From Spongilla lacustris (lineage: Eukaryota; Porifera; Demospongiae; Spongillida; Spongillidae): a stretch of 64,000 bases of DNA. Positions 33,301-43,492 of this stretch are shown in pieces. Location: NCBI GenBank assembly GCA_949361645.1, contig OX442421.1, positions 2,602,633 through 2,666,632 of the forward strand. Reading direction: 5' to 3'. The translations under genes were made by a program, and so were the position numbers. Under the pieces are notes generated by a model, which was not told the DNA's origin, searched no databases, and saw only the letters and a list, made by a program, of their open reading frames with translations. The first letter of the stretch is position 1; the number at the start of each line of letters is the position of its first letter.

Positions 33301-33828
33301 CTCTGTATTGGGCACCTCAAGTTGCATGTAGTTTATATAGTTCGTATTGCAGAACAAAACTTCTAACTTGTCTAATGATGAACCGCTCTCCCTTACTAAT
33401 ATTACTTTGAGAGAGACATTCTCTGTACCTTGATTTGTATAGTGATTCACTACCATATGTCACTTCTATATATGGCATGTAGACATGTGTCAAATGCCAT
33501 CCAGAAATGTTCTCAAGCAATATGGAGATTGTGTTGCACCAAACACACAAATGCATAGACCCACACACACACCATGCACACACACCATGCACAAATCATA
33601 CGTTCATATTGCAGAACAAAATGAATTTATAAAAATATTTATAATTTACCAAGAAAAATTCTATTTTTCATAGCACCTTATTAACTTGTATGTGGTCAAA
33701 TCCATCCCACAAGCCATATTTGATGGAAAGTGTAAAGCCAGGCGCTATTACTGTTAACCCACACTAAATATTCATAGCTACCCTAAATCATCAGTCAGGT
33801 CCCCAGACTAAGTGTGATCATGTGGTAG

Positions 33829-34077
33829 AAATGGACTTAGAAAGAGGGAAATTCACTTGCTCAATTTGCCATGGATTTTCTGATCTAAGATCATCTACCG
33901 TCGCAAGACACATTGCTGCAGTCCATCAAAATGATCAGTCTGGAACGTTTACTTGCATGCGGCATTGATGGATGTCATGCTGTGTACACCACTGACCAAT
34001 GTCAGTCGTATCTGACCCACGTCTATAGAAGACACATGCAAGCAGTACACATATTGACAACACATGTACACATGCTG
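33829..34077 (+). CDS. C2H2 zinc-finger exon, frame-broken
   Basis: MDLERGKFTCSICHGF then RSSTVARHIAAVH gives a C2H2 finger, and a second Cys/His unit (CGIDGCHAVY then HVYRRHMQAVH) follows in another frame. The break falls on TGCATGC at about 33955, which looks like a four-base duplication. Paired fingers of this kind are common as first exons of animal DNA-transposon proteins (general knowledge); no transposase follows here. Confidence 0.5.
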
Positions 34078-34295
34078 TGATGTGTTGTAGTGCATGTGTG
34101 AGCAACGCACAGGGCACTTTTTGCGACTAAGGTGATTAACCCTTTACACTTTATATAGACCACACCCTTTGTTTATCTTCACGCGAATAGACTACTGTAG
34201 TGTATGGGTGAGAGTCATCAATGGCAGATATTATAGTACCTTTTATAGCATATTCATACTAGTATATTATCAATTGAAATTACGGTGTTGTCAAA

Positions 34296-35202
34296 ATGGG
34301 TTGCTGTGTATCCAAGCAAGGTGATATAGCCGTTATACAATTTGCATATCATTTGTCTTCGTTACTTGTATAAGTATTATTGCATGGTATATCGATATTC
34401 GCCTTAAATGTTGTATGCGCCAGCGATACAGTAGGTAGCGTTAGAATGTACGTTGCTATGAACTCTCAAGTCACACTATCAGCCCCGCATTCAGCAATTT
34501 GGTATGGAGGGTGGGTTGGCAGTCTGCGTAGAGCCGTATTCGAATAATGAAAAGGTCCTCATGCCATTTAAAAGTTGACCTACTTAATTCATGTGTGACG
34601 TCAGTGGCAAAAGTGGTAATTGCTGCCAGGCCATGGGGGGGGGGGGGGGAGGGGGGGGACCGCCCCGCCCCCCTCCCATTGCTCCAAACAGTACCTCCAT
34701 CAGTTTTTGAATCTGGGGCTGACAACTATATGGTGCATTCAGAGTTTTTGGTAGGATTTTTGTACTGAGTCAAATATTGTTGTGTTCTGACCCTTATGAT
34801 GTTATTATTAGATAAAACACCTTCTCCTCCTAAAAAGGTAAGCATTAGGTGCCATAAACAGTTTGTTTGATGAGTTGTGTTCACGTCAAGAGGGTACATT
34901 TTGCGGATGAAGATGACAATTATGGCTATATCGTGAGTACACTCCATATATACCTATAGTATATGATCAAACAAACTGTTAGTCTTATACTCACGATATC
35001 TACTTACTTTAGCTATTTTATTCAATATAGATGCTCATTGAAATATTCCATATCTCCACAGATAAACAAGATCAGTATCTATTCATGAATGTGATTACTT
35101 ATTTATTCATCATATCAGTTATTTATTTCCATGAAAAGAACATGAGGATGTTGGGCCTCTTTCTCTCTGAGACTCTCATCTCTCTCTCTCTAATAAAGTC
35201 CT
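34296..35202 (+). CDS. Small protein with MGCC lipidation start and PP1-docking motif
   Basis: Exons 34296-34320, 34812-34837, 34891-34932 and probably 35033-35202, all joining in frame. The N terminus MGCCVSKQ fits N-myristoylation at Gly2 with palmitoylation at the two Cys. It is followed by PPKKRVHFADEDD, which contains a canonical RVxF protein-phosphatase-1 docking motif in a basic-then-acidic context. The last exon encodes a hydrophobic stretch (ITYLFIISVIYF) and ends beside an AATAAA at about 35191. Together this suggests a short membrane-associated PP1 regulator of about 88 residues. No named family was recognised, and the last exon is the least certain part. Confidence 0.5.
34635..34649. 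repeat. Poly-G run
   Basis: Fifteen G followed by AGGGGGGGG, inside the first intron of the small RVxF gene. Confidence 0.9.
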
Positions 35203-35473
35203 AAATACCTCCCCCCACTCCCCTCGCAATGTTTTATGAAAGTAATATAATCAGGCTGAATAAATATAATGATTGTGCCCCATGATAACCCAATATAAGA
35301 CTGATAGTCAAATAACATTGGGGCAATGTGGTCATCAAAAAAAAAGAAAAAGCAGCAAACGTCAAGAGAATGCATTCTTCATCGCATAGGCATAGGCTGC
35401 CATAACAGCAGCTCCAATGATCCCTCAGTGCTGCAGTCAGTGGAAAAACAGAGGATGTCCCCATACCAGTCAC

Positions 35474-37013
35474 CTGCCGTACCAACAGGCTCTCTTGGGG
35501 GTAGACATGTTTCTTTAAGCGTGTTACTAGGCGATCAGCATACTCATTAAAGCCACCCTAACAGGGAAACAAAATTGAGTTTGAGTTCACACTACACACA
35601 TCTCACTGACACCTACACCCTGTATCAGCACCCTGGCACTATCACTGCAAGTAGACTATGGTTATAATGTGTAGCCCACTTCAAACATTTCAAATGCTAA
35701 TTTTTCTCCATCATAGGTTACACTTTCCATCCCTACTACTTTCACTGGACAAGCTGGAAACATTGTGAATGTTTAGCTGCTGCTATATGAAAATTCATTA
35801 TTTGTGTATGCCCCTGATTTATTGCGGTAATTGTCACCTTTTTTGTGGGAATTTTTCAACGCAACCTTTCAAACAGAACCTTGGAAACTGAAGCCCTAGG
35901 TGTGGCGAAGCTTCGTAGCTATCTTAAAAGCTAACCGTTGCGTAAGTCACTTGAGTCCAAAATTCAACATACCTTTATAAGCTTCATCTACTCGTTCTAC
36001 ATCTCTCTTCCTCTTCCTGAAAGCTGGAAATTAAAAGTTGCAAGTAAATAATCACAATCTAAACACAAGACTCATTATGTACCAGAACAGGAGAAGACAG
36101 TTACGAATTATTATTTTGCTGTAGTGAGTTATGTTCTTCCATAAAACTGCAACTTATGAACTTACATGGACATACTTCTGAAGCAGCTTCTTCTAGCAAC
36201 TTCTGAGTAGTGGTTACATGTTGTTCGCATTTGTCTACATACGCTCTGCATTGCTTTATTTCCCATTTGCATTCCTTTATATAGCCTTCGTCCCTTTCCT
36301 CTTGAGCTTGAGCAACTGCTAAATCACTTCTAGCATCTGCTAATCTCTTATTAGCAGCTGCTAAAACACTTCTAGCATCTGCTTCAGCAGCCTTTACTAT
36401 AGTATCATCATCATCCACTATATCCTGCTAAAGAAATACAAATAACAAATACAAAGGGACAAGTGTGTAATCCCTAAATTTACCCCAGTCACCTGTTTCT
36501 TAAAAGAAACAATGTCCAGTCCCTTACCATTTTATTTTTTATGAGTACACATCTACACACACATGTACATATACAGACCAATATGTTAGCACAGATGTAT
36601 ATACACAAAGCACTATCTAACCTTGTGGGTATTTGACGATTATGGGCATGACCACTTGTGTTACAGGTAAGGCCTAAGCTTACTACTAGTTAAGATGTCA
36701 GGACCCATGTCAAGCATAAAAATGACATCTATCTATGCATTTCCACAGGCCCCAAACATAGTATGTTGCCTTCATGTAGTCAGGCCCCTCCCTTAGATAA
36801 CGGGACCCATACCAAGCATAAATGTCATCCATGCAACGGTACAGCTTAAGCTCTCAACATAGTTAGCTGCCCTCCCCAAGCCCAACCCAACCTCCTATAT
36901 GATATGTAGTCTGACACACACATGGACATGGATGGATAAAGCATTACCTGGACATCTTCCTGGTCTTCATCATCCACCACTTCCTGGACATCTTCCTGGT
37001 CTTCATCCATCAT
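35474..37013 (-). CDS. Acidic coiled-coil protein, unrecognised
   Basis: Start at 37013. Exon 37013-36948 encodes the near-duplicated MMDEDQEDVQ / VVDDEDQEDVQ. Exon 36424-36166 encodes DDDDTIVKAAEADARSVLAA and a long Ala/Glu/Lys/Gln-rich helix (LADARSDLAVAQAQEERDE) with regular Cys residues, a likely coiled coil. Exon 36023-35973 adds FRKRKRDVERVDEAYK, and exon 35557-35474 adds GFNEYADRLVTRLKKHVYP. The phase of the last joint does not fit, so a small exon may be missing between 35973 and 35557 or the frame is broken. No enzyme motif is visible; a scaffold role is only a guess. Confidence 0.5.
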
Positions 37014-37082
37014 TTTCAACCACCTACAACTGAGCAGGACGCAATTTGACCAAAGAAATTGGCACAAATCAAGCTGTCCCAA

Positions 37083-38730
37083 ATGCTCCTTACCATGATT
37101 CTGATTATAGTTGTATTATACTTAAAAATAACTAAATAAGATTAAAAATTAATTCCCCTGGAAACAGGGGGGGTTGGTTCCAGGAGGCAAAATAGTTCCT
37201 GAACCAGATATAGATATGCAAATCATGAAGCTATATACAGTAATGGACAACAATGTCCTATATAAAACGATATATGTAGTAATTTACACCTATTTGTCAT
37301 ATTGTCATGGGTGCTAATGGAGATTTGTTATTAAAGGAAATTCATGCATGTTTGTGTGCAATAAGGTGTGGTCACCTGACGTTCATGTATATGTATATTT
37401 GGGTCTGGGAACAAGACTATGGTGGTCACTTGACCAGACATACCCTGGTTCCAATCCAATTCCAAGCAAGTTTTCAAAGAAGAAACAAGATCAAGAAAGA
37501 TGATAACTGTTATTTAATAACATGTTGAGAACCATCATGCCAGCCCCCTTACCATGGGACTATACCCTCATCATGCCAGTCCCTGCTATAAATAGCTGAA
37601 ATTCAAATCTTATTTTAACTACCCAGCTTCCAACCTGTCCCTCCAAACACCATCACCTATTTTATGTGGTTCTAAAAAAATAAAATAAAAAGCCTCACCT
37701 TTGAAAATGTAGTTATAAATGTTCAATAATAAGCGATCAATCCAAAACTAAGTCTCCAAACAGGAACACAGGATCTAGCAACCTCCAGACTTAACAGACC
37801 AGTAGTCACCAAACAGGAACAAATGAACCAGCAACCTCCAAACTGAACGAATCACCAAACAGAGACACAGGAACCGCTGAACTGAACAAATAGTCATCAT
37901 ACGCTGAGCAGGATGCAATTTGCCCACACGAATCAAGCTGTCCCAAATCCTTACCGCAATTCAAAAAAGGTACTCAACAAACTTTAAATGTCCTATGACA
38001 ATACAAACCCCCCCCCACGCCCACGCCCCCTTTGGGCGCTAGTGAAAATGAGGCACACCCATGCAATTTAAATAGCAACCCCACACACATTTAAAAAAGA
38101 CCATGAGTGCTCTGCTACAATGGTCACTGAACAGAGTAACCAGGCAGAACAGAGGAAGCAGCTGTCAGTTAGTACAGGCTTTATAAAAACACGCACACAC
38201 TCCACTGTTATATAGCCTAGCTAGCTGGCGTGGCACACATGCATGTACCCACAAAACAAGCTTCCCGTCCCCAGACATACACAAACCCACACCCCAACAT
38301 CCTAACCATGATGCAATAATAGCAAATAGCAATAAAGCCTCATCCGAGCTAGCCTCACCAAGCTCTCAATCCACGACCAATTCTTCAAACAGGAACAGAG
38401 TAACCAGACAGGCAGTAGTCACTAACATAGTAGCTTTTAAATATTGCACACATCACTTGACCACCCCCCAAACACCCCCACACCCTATCATCACCTATTT
38501 TATGGTGGTTCTAAATAAAGCCTCATGGGAGCCTTACCTTAGGTATCACAAGCTGAATGTTCCAAAACCAGGGACAGAATATACCAGTGGCACTAGTGGG
38601 AAAAGCACAGCAACCTCTAGAGCTAGAGTGAAAAAGAGAAAGTAGATTAAAAAGTAAAAATTCTTTCCGACATAGAACGAAGATAGCCTAAAGTACGCTC
38701 GCTAGGGCAATATAAAATAATACACACACA
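37083..38730. other. Gene-poor stretch with a local duplication
   Basis: No gene could be supported. A segment around 37030-37100 (GCAATTTGACC, ATCAAGCTGTCCCAAATG) recurs diverged at 37912-37970, and phrases like CAAACAGGAACA recur between 37750 and 38400, suggesting old tandem duplication. Confidence 0.45.
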
Positions 38731-38737
38731 AGTCAGG

Positions 38738-39320
38738 GGTGATAAGCAGTGATGTGTGGGGGTGATAAGCATTGATGTGTGGGGGTGATAAGCAGTGATG
38801 TGTGGGGGTGATAAGCAGTGATGTGTGGGGGTGATAAGCAGTGATGTGAGGGTGATAGGCAGTGATGTGTGAGGGTGATAAGCAGTGATGTGAGGGTGAT
38901 AAGCAGTGATGTGAGGGTGATAAGCAGTGATGTGTGGGGGTGATAAGCAGTGAGGGTGATAAGCAGTAATGTGTGGGGGTGATAAGCAGTGATGTGTGGG
39001 GGTGATAAGCAGTGATGTGAGGGTGATAGGCAGTGATGTGTGAGGGTGATAAGCAGTGATGTGAGGGTGATAAGCAGTGATGTGTGGGGGTGATAAGCAG
39101 TGATGTGTGGGGGTGATAAGCAGTGATGTGAGGGTGATAGGCAGTGATGTGTGAGGGTGATAAGCAGTGATGTGAGGGTGATAAGCAGTGATGTGAGGGT
39201 GATAAGCAGTGATATGTGGGGGTGATAAGCAGTGATGTGAGGGTGATAAGCAGTATGTGAGGGTGATAGGCAGTGATGTGTGAGGGTGATAGGCAGTGAT
39301 ATGTGAGGGTGATACATGTA
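38738..39320. repeat. 21-23-bp minisatellite
   Basis: About 26 copies of AGTGATGTG(TGGG)GGTGATAAGC in two length classes (23 and 21 bp). The 194-codon minus-strand frame over it is an artefact. Confidence 0.95.
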
Positions 39321-39768
39321 GATGTACAGTTTTACAAGTGAGCAGTGATGTGAGGGTGAAAGTTCAGTACGGCGTTATATGGTTCCACCCCTAATGTATA
39401 AAAGGATGGCCCTTATGTAGTAGTACACCCATACAAGGTTGTACTCGTTATACGTGTACATGTACTCGTGTGTGTGCAACTCGGTCGGTGTGATTCTCTT
39501 GTTAATTTGAAACATGCGTTCAATTGGTTTAAAATTCATGCAGTAGCTAGTGATGGTCAAGTGAACGACGCTCGTTAGATATTATAGTGTGGGTGGGATG
39601 GGTGATACTGTACTCACATCCTCCACATGTGTGTACATGGAGGACGTTCTCTTAACAATCACACGAATGCGTGTCTCTCTCCTCCATCAGGTACCAACCT
39701 TAGCCTCTGTAAGCAGGTCATGTGGGGACATGTGGGGAGCTAGGTCACCTTCACTCCTGGCCGCCACC

Positions 39769-39983
39769 TGCTCCTTTCCCTCCTTGTACCGGGCCCAGTG
39801 ACCAATCAGACGACGGATCCTCTCGAGGGCTGATGAGACGGCAAAGTTGGTTGCCGTGAGGCCCTCGACAGGAGGAACACCACAGGGTAGGGGACAGTCC
39901 CCCAGGAGGGAGCCATATCGCTCCGTGATGCTATCCAAATCCACAACCTCTTGTTCAAGTGTTGAGAAGAGATCTTGAGCTGA
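39769..39983 (-). CDS. Coding-like exon, coiled-coil type, unrecognised
   Basis: Bounded on the minus strand by a good acceptor (ttctctcag) and a GTGGCG donor. It encodes AQDLFSTLEQEVVDLDSITE, then a Pro/Cys stretch and LERIRRLIGHWARYKEGKEQ. Strong codon-like composition, but no family was recognised and neighbouring exons were not found. Confidence 0.35.
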
Positions 39984-40074
39984 GAGAAGGAAGAGCTGGT
40001 CAAACCTTACACCAATGCACCCCACCATAACACACCCAGTTCACTTGACTAACACATGCACCCACATCATCACC

Positions 40075-40170
40075 TCCACACCCAGGTCGTGATCACATGA
40101 CAGCTCCACCTACCCTTGAACAGATCACATGACAGCTCCACCTACCCTTGAACAGATCACATGACAGCTC
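40075..40170. repeat. 32-bp triplicate repeat
   Basis: GATCACATGACAGCTCCACC occurs three times in direct orientation. Confidence 0.85.
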
Positions 40171-40251
40171 CACTTAACCATTTACTCTCTATTCCATCTT
40201 ACTGGCCCTATTCCATCTTACTGGCCCCATTCCATCTTACTGTACCATCAT

Positions 40252-40480
40252 GGAGAGGCTGGAGGGGTTGAAGACCGGGCAGGAGAAGTGGGTGAAGGGG
40301 AAGATGGATGCCATGAAGGAGCTGGCTGGGGAAGAGGATAGGATGTTGTCCAGGGTGACTGCCTTTATTGAGGGGTTTCCCCTCGATGCATGACCTGCTA
40401 AGCGAGGTGGAGGAGCTGATGAAGTATGAGGTCAGCTTCCTCTCCTCCCCAGACCTCTCCCTCTTCTGCACTCCTGCACC
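40252..40480 (+). CDS. Coiled-coil-like exon with C-run frame break
   Basis: MERLEGLKTGQEKWVKGKMD then ELAGEEDRMLSRVTAFIEG reads openly and continues in the next frame as SMHDLLSEVEELMKYEVSF. The shift falls on a CCCC run at about 40379-40383; one C fewer would join the two. Function unknown. Confidence 0.35.
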
Positions 40481-41349
40481 CCTCCTTCCAATGCTATTTC
40501 TCTCCTACCATGCCCACTCCCCATTCTCTCCTCCCCATCCCATCCCATTCTCTCCTCCCCATGCTCTTTTGAGAACTCGCCACATAGATGTGTGGCATTT
40601 TAAATTTACAAAGCAGGCGCTTTGTAATCTGCTTTTTTCTCAAGTTACCAAACACACTTAATGTAATATCAATTTTGTTGTTGTGATACTGTGCCTGGGT
40701 TTTCTATTGATTGAAGTAACCAAGTTCCCTTCTCATGTCATTGTCATATAGGCCACACATCCATGCTTAATATCTCAGAATATTAGGGTATTGCTGCCAA
40801 GGAGATGGAGCAAGTGGCTGCTCGGGGGAAGGAGTGACTGTGCCATACACACTAGTGTGTTGTAGACTTTGTGCACAGGAGAAGTGTCTTGTTTGTGCAC
40901 AGAGGTGTATGTTGTGTGTGTGCAGGAGTTGTCTTCCAGTTTGAGCTGTGCATGAAATGTGCTTTTGATATCCTACTCAGTACTCCAAACTATGTGCAAT
41001 ACCACAAAAATATGTGATGTCATGTGTTTTTGTTTAGACCTGAGAAATGTGTATGGTTGTATGTATTCACAAAACGGCTGGACAGTATCAGCAAAGCCAT
41101 TTATGGTAGTCGGATTTAAATAAATGTTAGCTTGAACATGTACATGTACCTTTCAGCAGCTATCATTCTGTCTTATTTGTGCATACCAAGATGCTTACTG
41201 ACATCACTCTCCCTCTCATCTCACATCTTCACTCTCCCTCCTCCCATCTCATCACAATTTGATCTCAGCAGATTTTAAAAACACCCACACACATGCACAC
41301 TCACACGTACACTCATAGCACACACTCACATCTACACAAATACACACAC

Positions 41350-41620
41350 CTCACACCAACATCCTCAAAGTGCACACAGTTGTGCTGCCCCCACCCTCGG
41401 AAGTAGCACTGTCCAATGTTGCTCTCTGTACCAACGCACGCCACATTGTCCATCCATATTGGCTGGCTGTTGTTACCTGACCCAAAGTATCCGTTGGAAA
41501 TAGCCTCAGTGGCACCGTCGAACCCCAGATTATGTCATTGTGTTGCAGGAGTTTGTATTCTCTGTTACAGACGTGGAAAAATGGCTCCTCTCTGCCGATC
41601 AGAGAGAGGCTGTCGCATGC
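41350..41620 (-). CDS. SRCR domain exon, partial
   Basis: Minus-strand frame [15 protein letters not shown], then [20 protein letters not shown] and [17 protein letters not shown] is the second half of a scavenger receptor cysteine-rich domain, a secreted or cell-surface module of innate recognition proteins. The part that should hold VVCRQLGF is shortened and out of frame with an upstream VCNREYKLL piece. It may be a damaged or isolated exon. No adjoining SRCR exon was seen. Confidence 0.55.
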
Positions 41621-41734
41621 CAGGCATTGGTCAGTTGTGCTACTCAACTCAAATAACTAGTATAATAATGTGAGTCTACTGTTATTACACCTTGCTCATA
41701 CACTCACACACTTATTTAATTGCTATCATCAGCT

Positions 41735-41929
41735 GAACAGGTTATACTGAGCAGTGAAAAACTCCTTGAAGTATCCCACCATGTCTCAGACTGCACCCTT
41801 ATTAAGAAGAGGCTGCACATTGATGACCCTGAGGTGGACTGCTATAAGGTGCTGGAGAAGTGGTCTGCTAAGGATGATAGTGGGGACAGAGGAAGGCTGG
41901 TGGCTGCTCTGTTTGACTGTGGATGTTAG
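41735..41929 (+). CDS. Death-like domain exon
   Basis: Frame with EKLLEVSHHVSDCTLIKKRL, HIDDPEVDCYKVLEKWSA and RGRLVAALFDCGC ending in a stop. The pattern (Val-x-x-His-Val, Leu-x-Ile near a turn, Val-Leu-x-x-Trp, Leu-Val-x-Ala-Leu) is that of the death-like domains common in sponge and cnidarian signalling proteins. It would be the C terminus of a larger protein. A decayed inverted copy lies at 42275-42462. Confidence 0.5.
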   Translation, partial: EQVILSSEKLLEVSHHVSDCTLIKKRLHIDDPEVDCYKVLEKWSAKDDSGDRGRLVAALFDCGC

Positions 41930-42462
41930 GGTGGCTGAATTCTTACAGATGATGTAATGATTATGATGTCATTGTGTTGTGATTCCATTACATGCCCACC
42001 CTTTCAATCTATGCAGGGGGTGTATAATTGAAGTAGCCACACCCACAATATATCTGTCTACATTCATGTGTATACAAATAGATTTATAACAGAATGTTAT
42101 ATAATGTTTTGAACTGTATCTTGCAGCATTTGATATTAGATCAAAATAATCAAAAAGAGCAAATTGAATTACAAGTCAATCAATTCGTCAAGTAATGAGG
42201 TGCAGCAGTATAGTCAGATTTTGTACATCTGCTTGATATTTATACACATCCCGTATATGCAAGATCCTACAGGGAATTGAAGGGGTGGGCATGTAATGGA
42301 GTCACAACACAATGACATCATTATATTACATCATTTGTAAGAATTCAGCCATCCTAAAAATTCCACACTCCACAGTCAAACAGTGCAGCCACCAAGACTA
42401 CTTCTCCAGCACTTTATAGCAGTCTGTCCACTTCAGGGTCATCAATGTGCAGCCTATCGCAG
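41810..42462. repeat. Inverted duplication of the death-like exon
   Basis: The segment 41810-42010 reappears in reverse orientation at 42275-42462, including the stop codon, 3' flank and a shared GTAATGGAATC-type stretch. The second copy has lost about 37 bases in the middle of the domain. About 260 bp separate the arms. Confidence 0.75.
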
Positions 42463-43169
42463 GTGAAGGAGACATTGGTGCCAACAGAATTGTCCAAACT
42501 GTCCCCAGGACTTGATGTCACCACCAGGTTGGCCCTTGCTGGTCAGAGGAAGCAATACACTTAAAAATAATACCTGCATATTCTCTATCTTACCTAGAAT
42601 TGTGTGGCGTGGTACACATATGTGTGGCGTGGTACACATGTGTGGCTCGAGCACAATAGCCCACAGCTTACCACTGTGCTACTGATATTCTGTGCACCGG
42701 ACCAGGTATTTTTAATCCAGTGCTGCTGATGATGGTCGGTAATATTTTATTCAGTGCCCATATTGCAGTACATTGCGTAGTACTGTATTTGGCAATTGTC
42801 AAGCAAGTCATTAAATTATTCAGCTAGTTTTGGGTTTGATTTTGTGGGACATATAATTCATGTCATATTCATACAGATGAATGTTGCCCTTTACTGTAGT
42901 GTGTCATGGTCCAACCCTCCACCTTCAATAATCTGAGTAAATGACCTCAATCAGACTGTACCCAATGATGGGACCAAATACCTCTACCTCCAGTGTGGAC
43001 GGTACCTTGCCATCATTGGGGTCGACCTGTGACTGCACAGAGTGTTCCATTGTAGAGTGACCAATTGTCTTTGGAAAGCTAGATTGAACAGAAGACATAC
43101 ATGTTCACCTCAACAACATGTAAGGTATCACTAAACAATCAGCTACTTTAACCTCAGGTAACCCACCTA
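42463..43169. other. No gene seen
   Basis: Unique AT-rich DNA with a short direct repeat (TGTGTGGCGTGGTACACAT near 42600 and 42620). Nothing coding could be supported. Confidence 0.4.
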
Positions 43170-43492
43170 CAGTGCCGTCCACCCACAAGTTCACACTCGC
43201 GCGCGCTCGACTCGCACTTGACACGCACTCGACACGCGCTCGACTCGCGCGTGACTCTATCAAGTGCAATAATGACTCGCGCGCCTTAACTCAAAGCAAA
43301 ACAGCTGGAACAAAAATGTATACTATTAATAGCTTGAAACTAACGTCATCATCTGTAGGTATGTCGTAAATAGGTATTTGAGTGATGCTCGGAACAGCGC
43401 GCGTATCGAGTGCTAATTGCACTCGCTAATTGACTCGCGCTCGACTCGCATACACACGCGCGCGAGTGTGAACTTGTGGGTTAACGGCACTG
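43170..43492. mobile_element. 323-bp MITE with 36-bp inverted ends
   Basis: Starts CAGTGCCGTCCACCCACAAG and ends with the inverted form; the two 36-base ends differ at only about three positions. Both sides are flanked by TA (43168-43169 and 43493-43494). The inside is rich in CTCGCGCGCG words. Non-coding; mariner-type target preference is inferred. Confidence 0.85.

Noticed and set aside
32340..34100. RAG2-like partner gene next to the RAG1-like gene
   Set aside because: Looked for kelch repeats and a PHD finger on both strands; only short exons of unknown type and a C2H2 finger were found.
38733..39317. 194-codon His/Leu-rich minus-strand frame
   Set aside because: Pure translation of the 21-23-bp minisatellite.
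38738..39320. CRISPR array
   Set aside because: The repeats here and in the other minisatellites follow each other without unique spacers, there are no cas genes, and the genome is eukaryotic.
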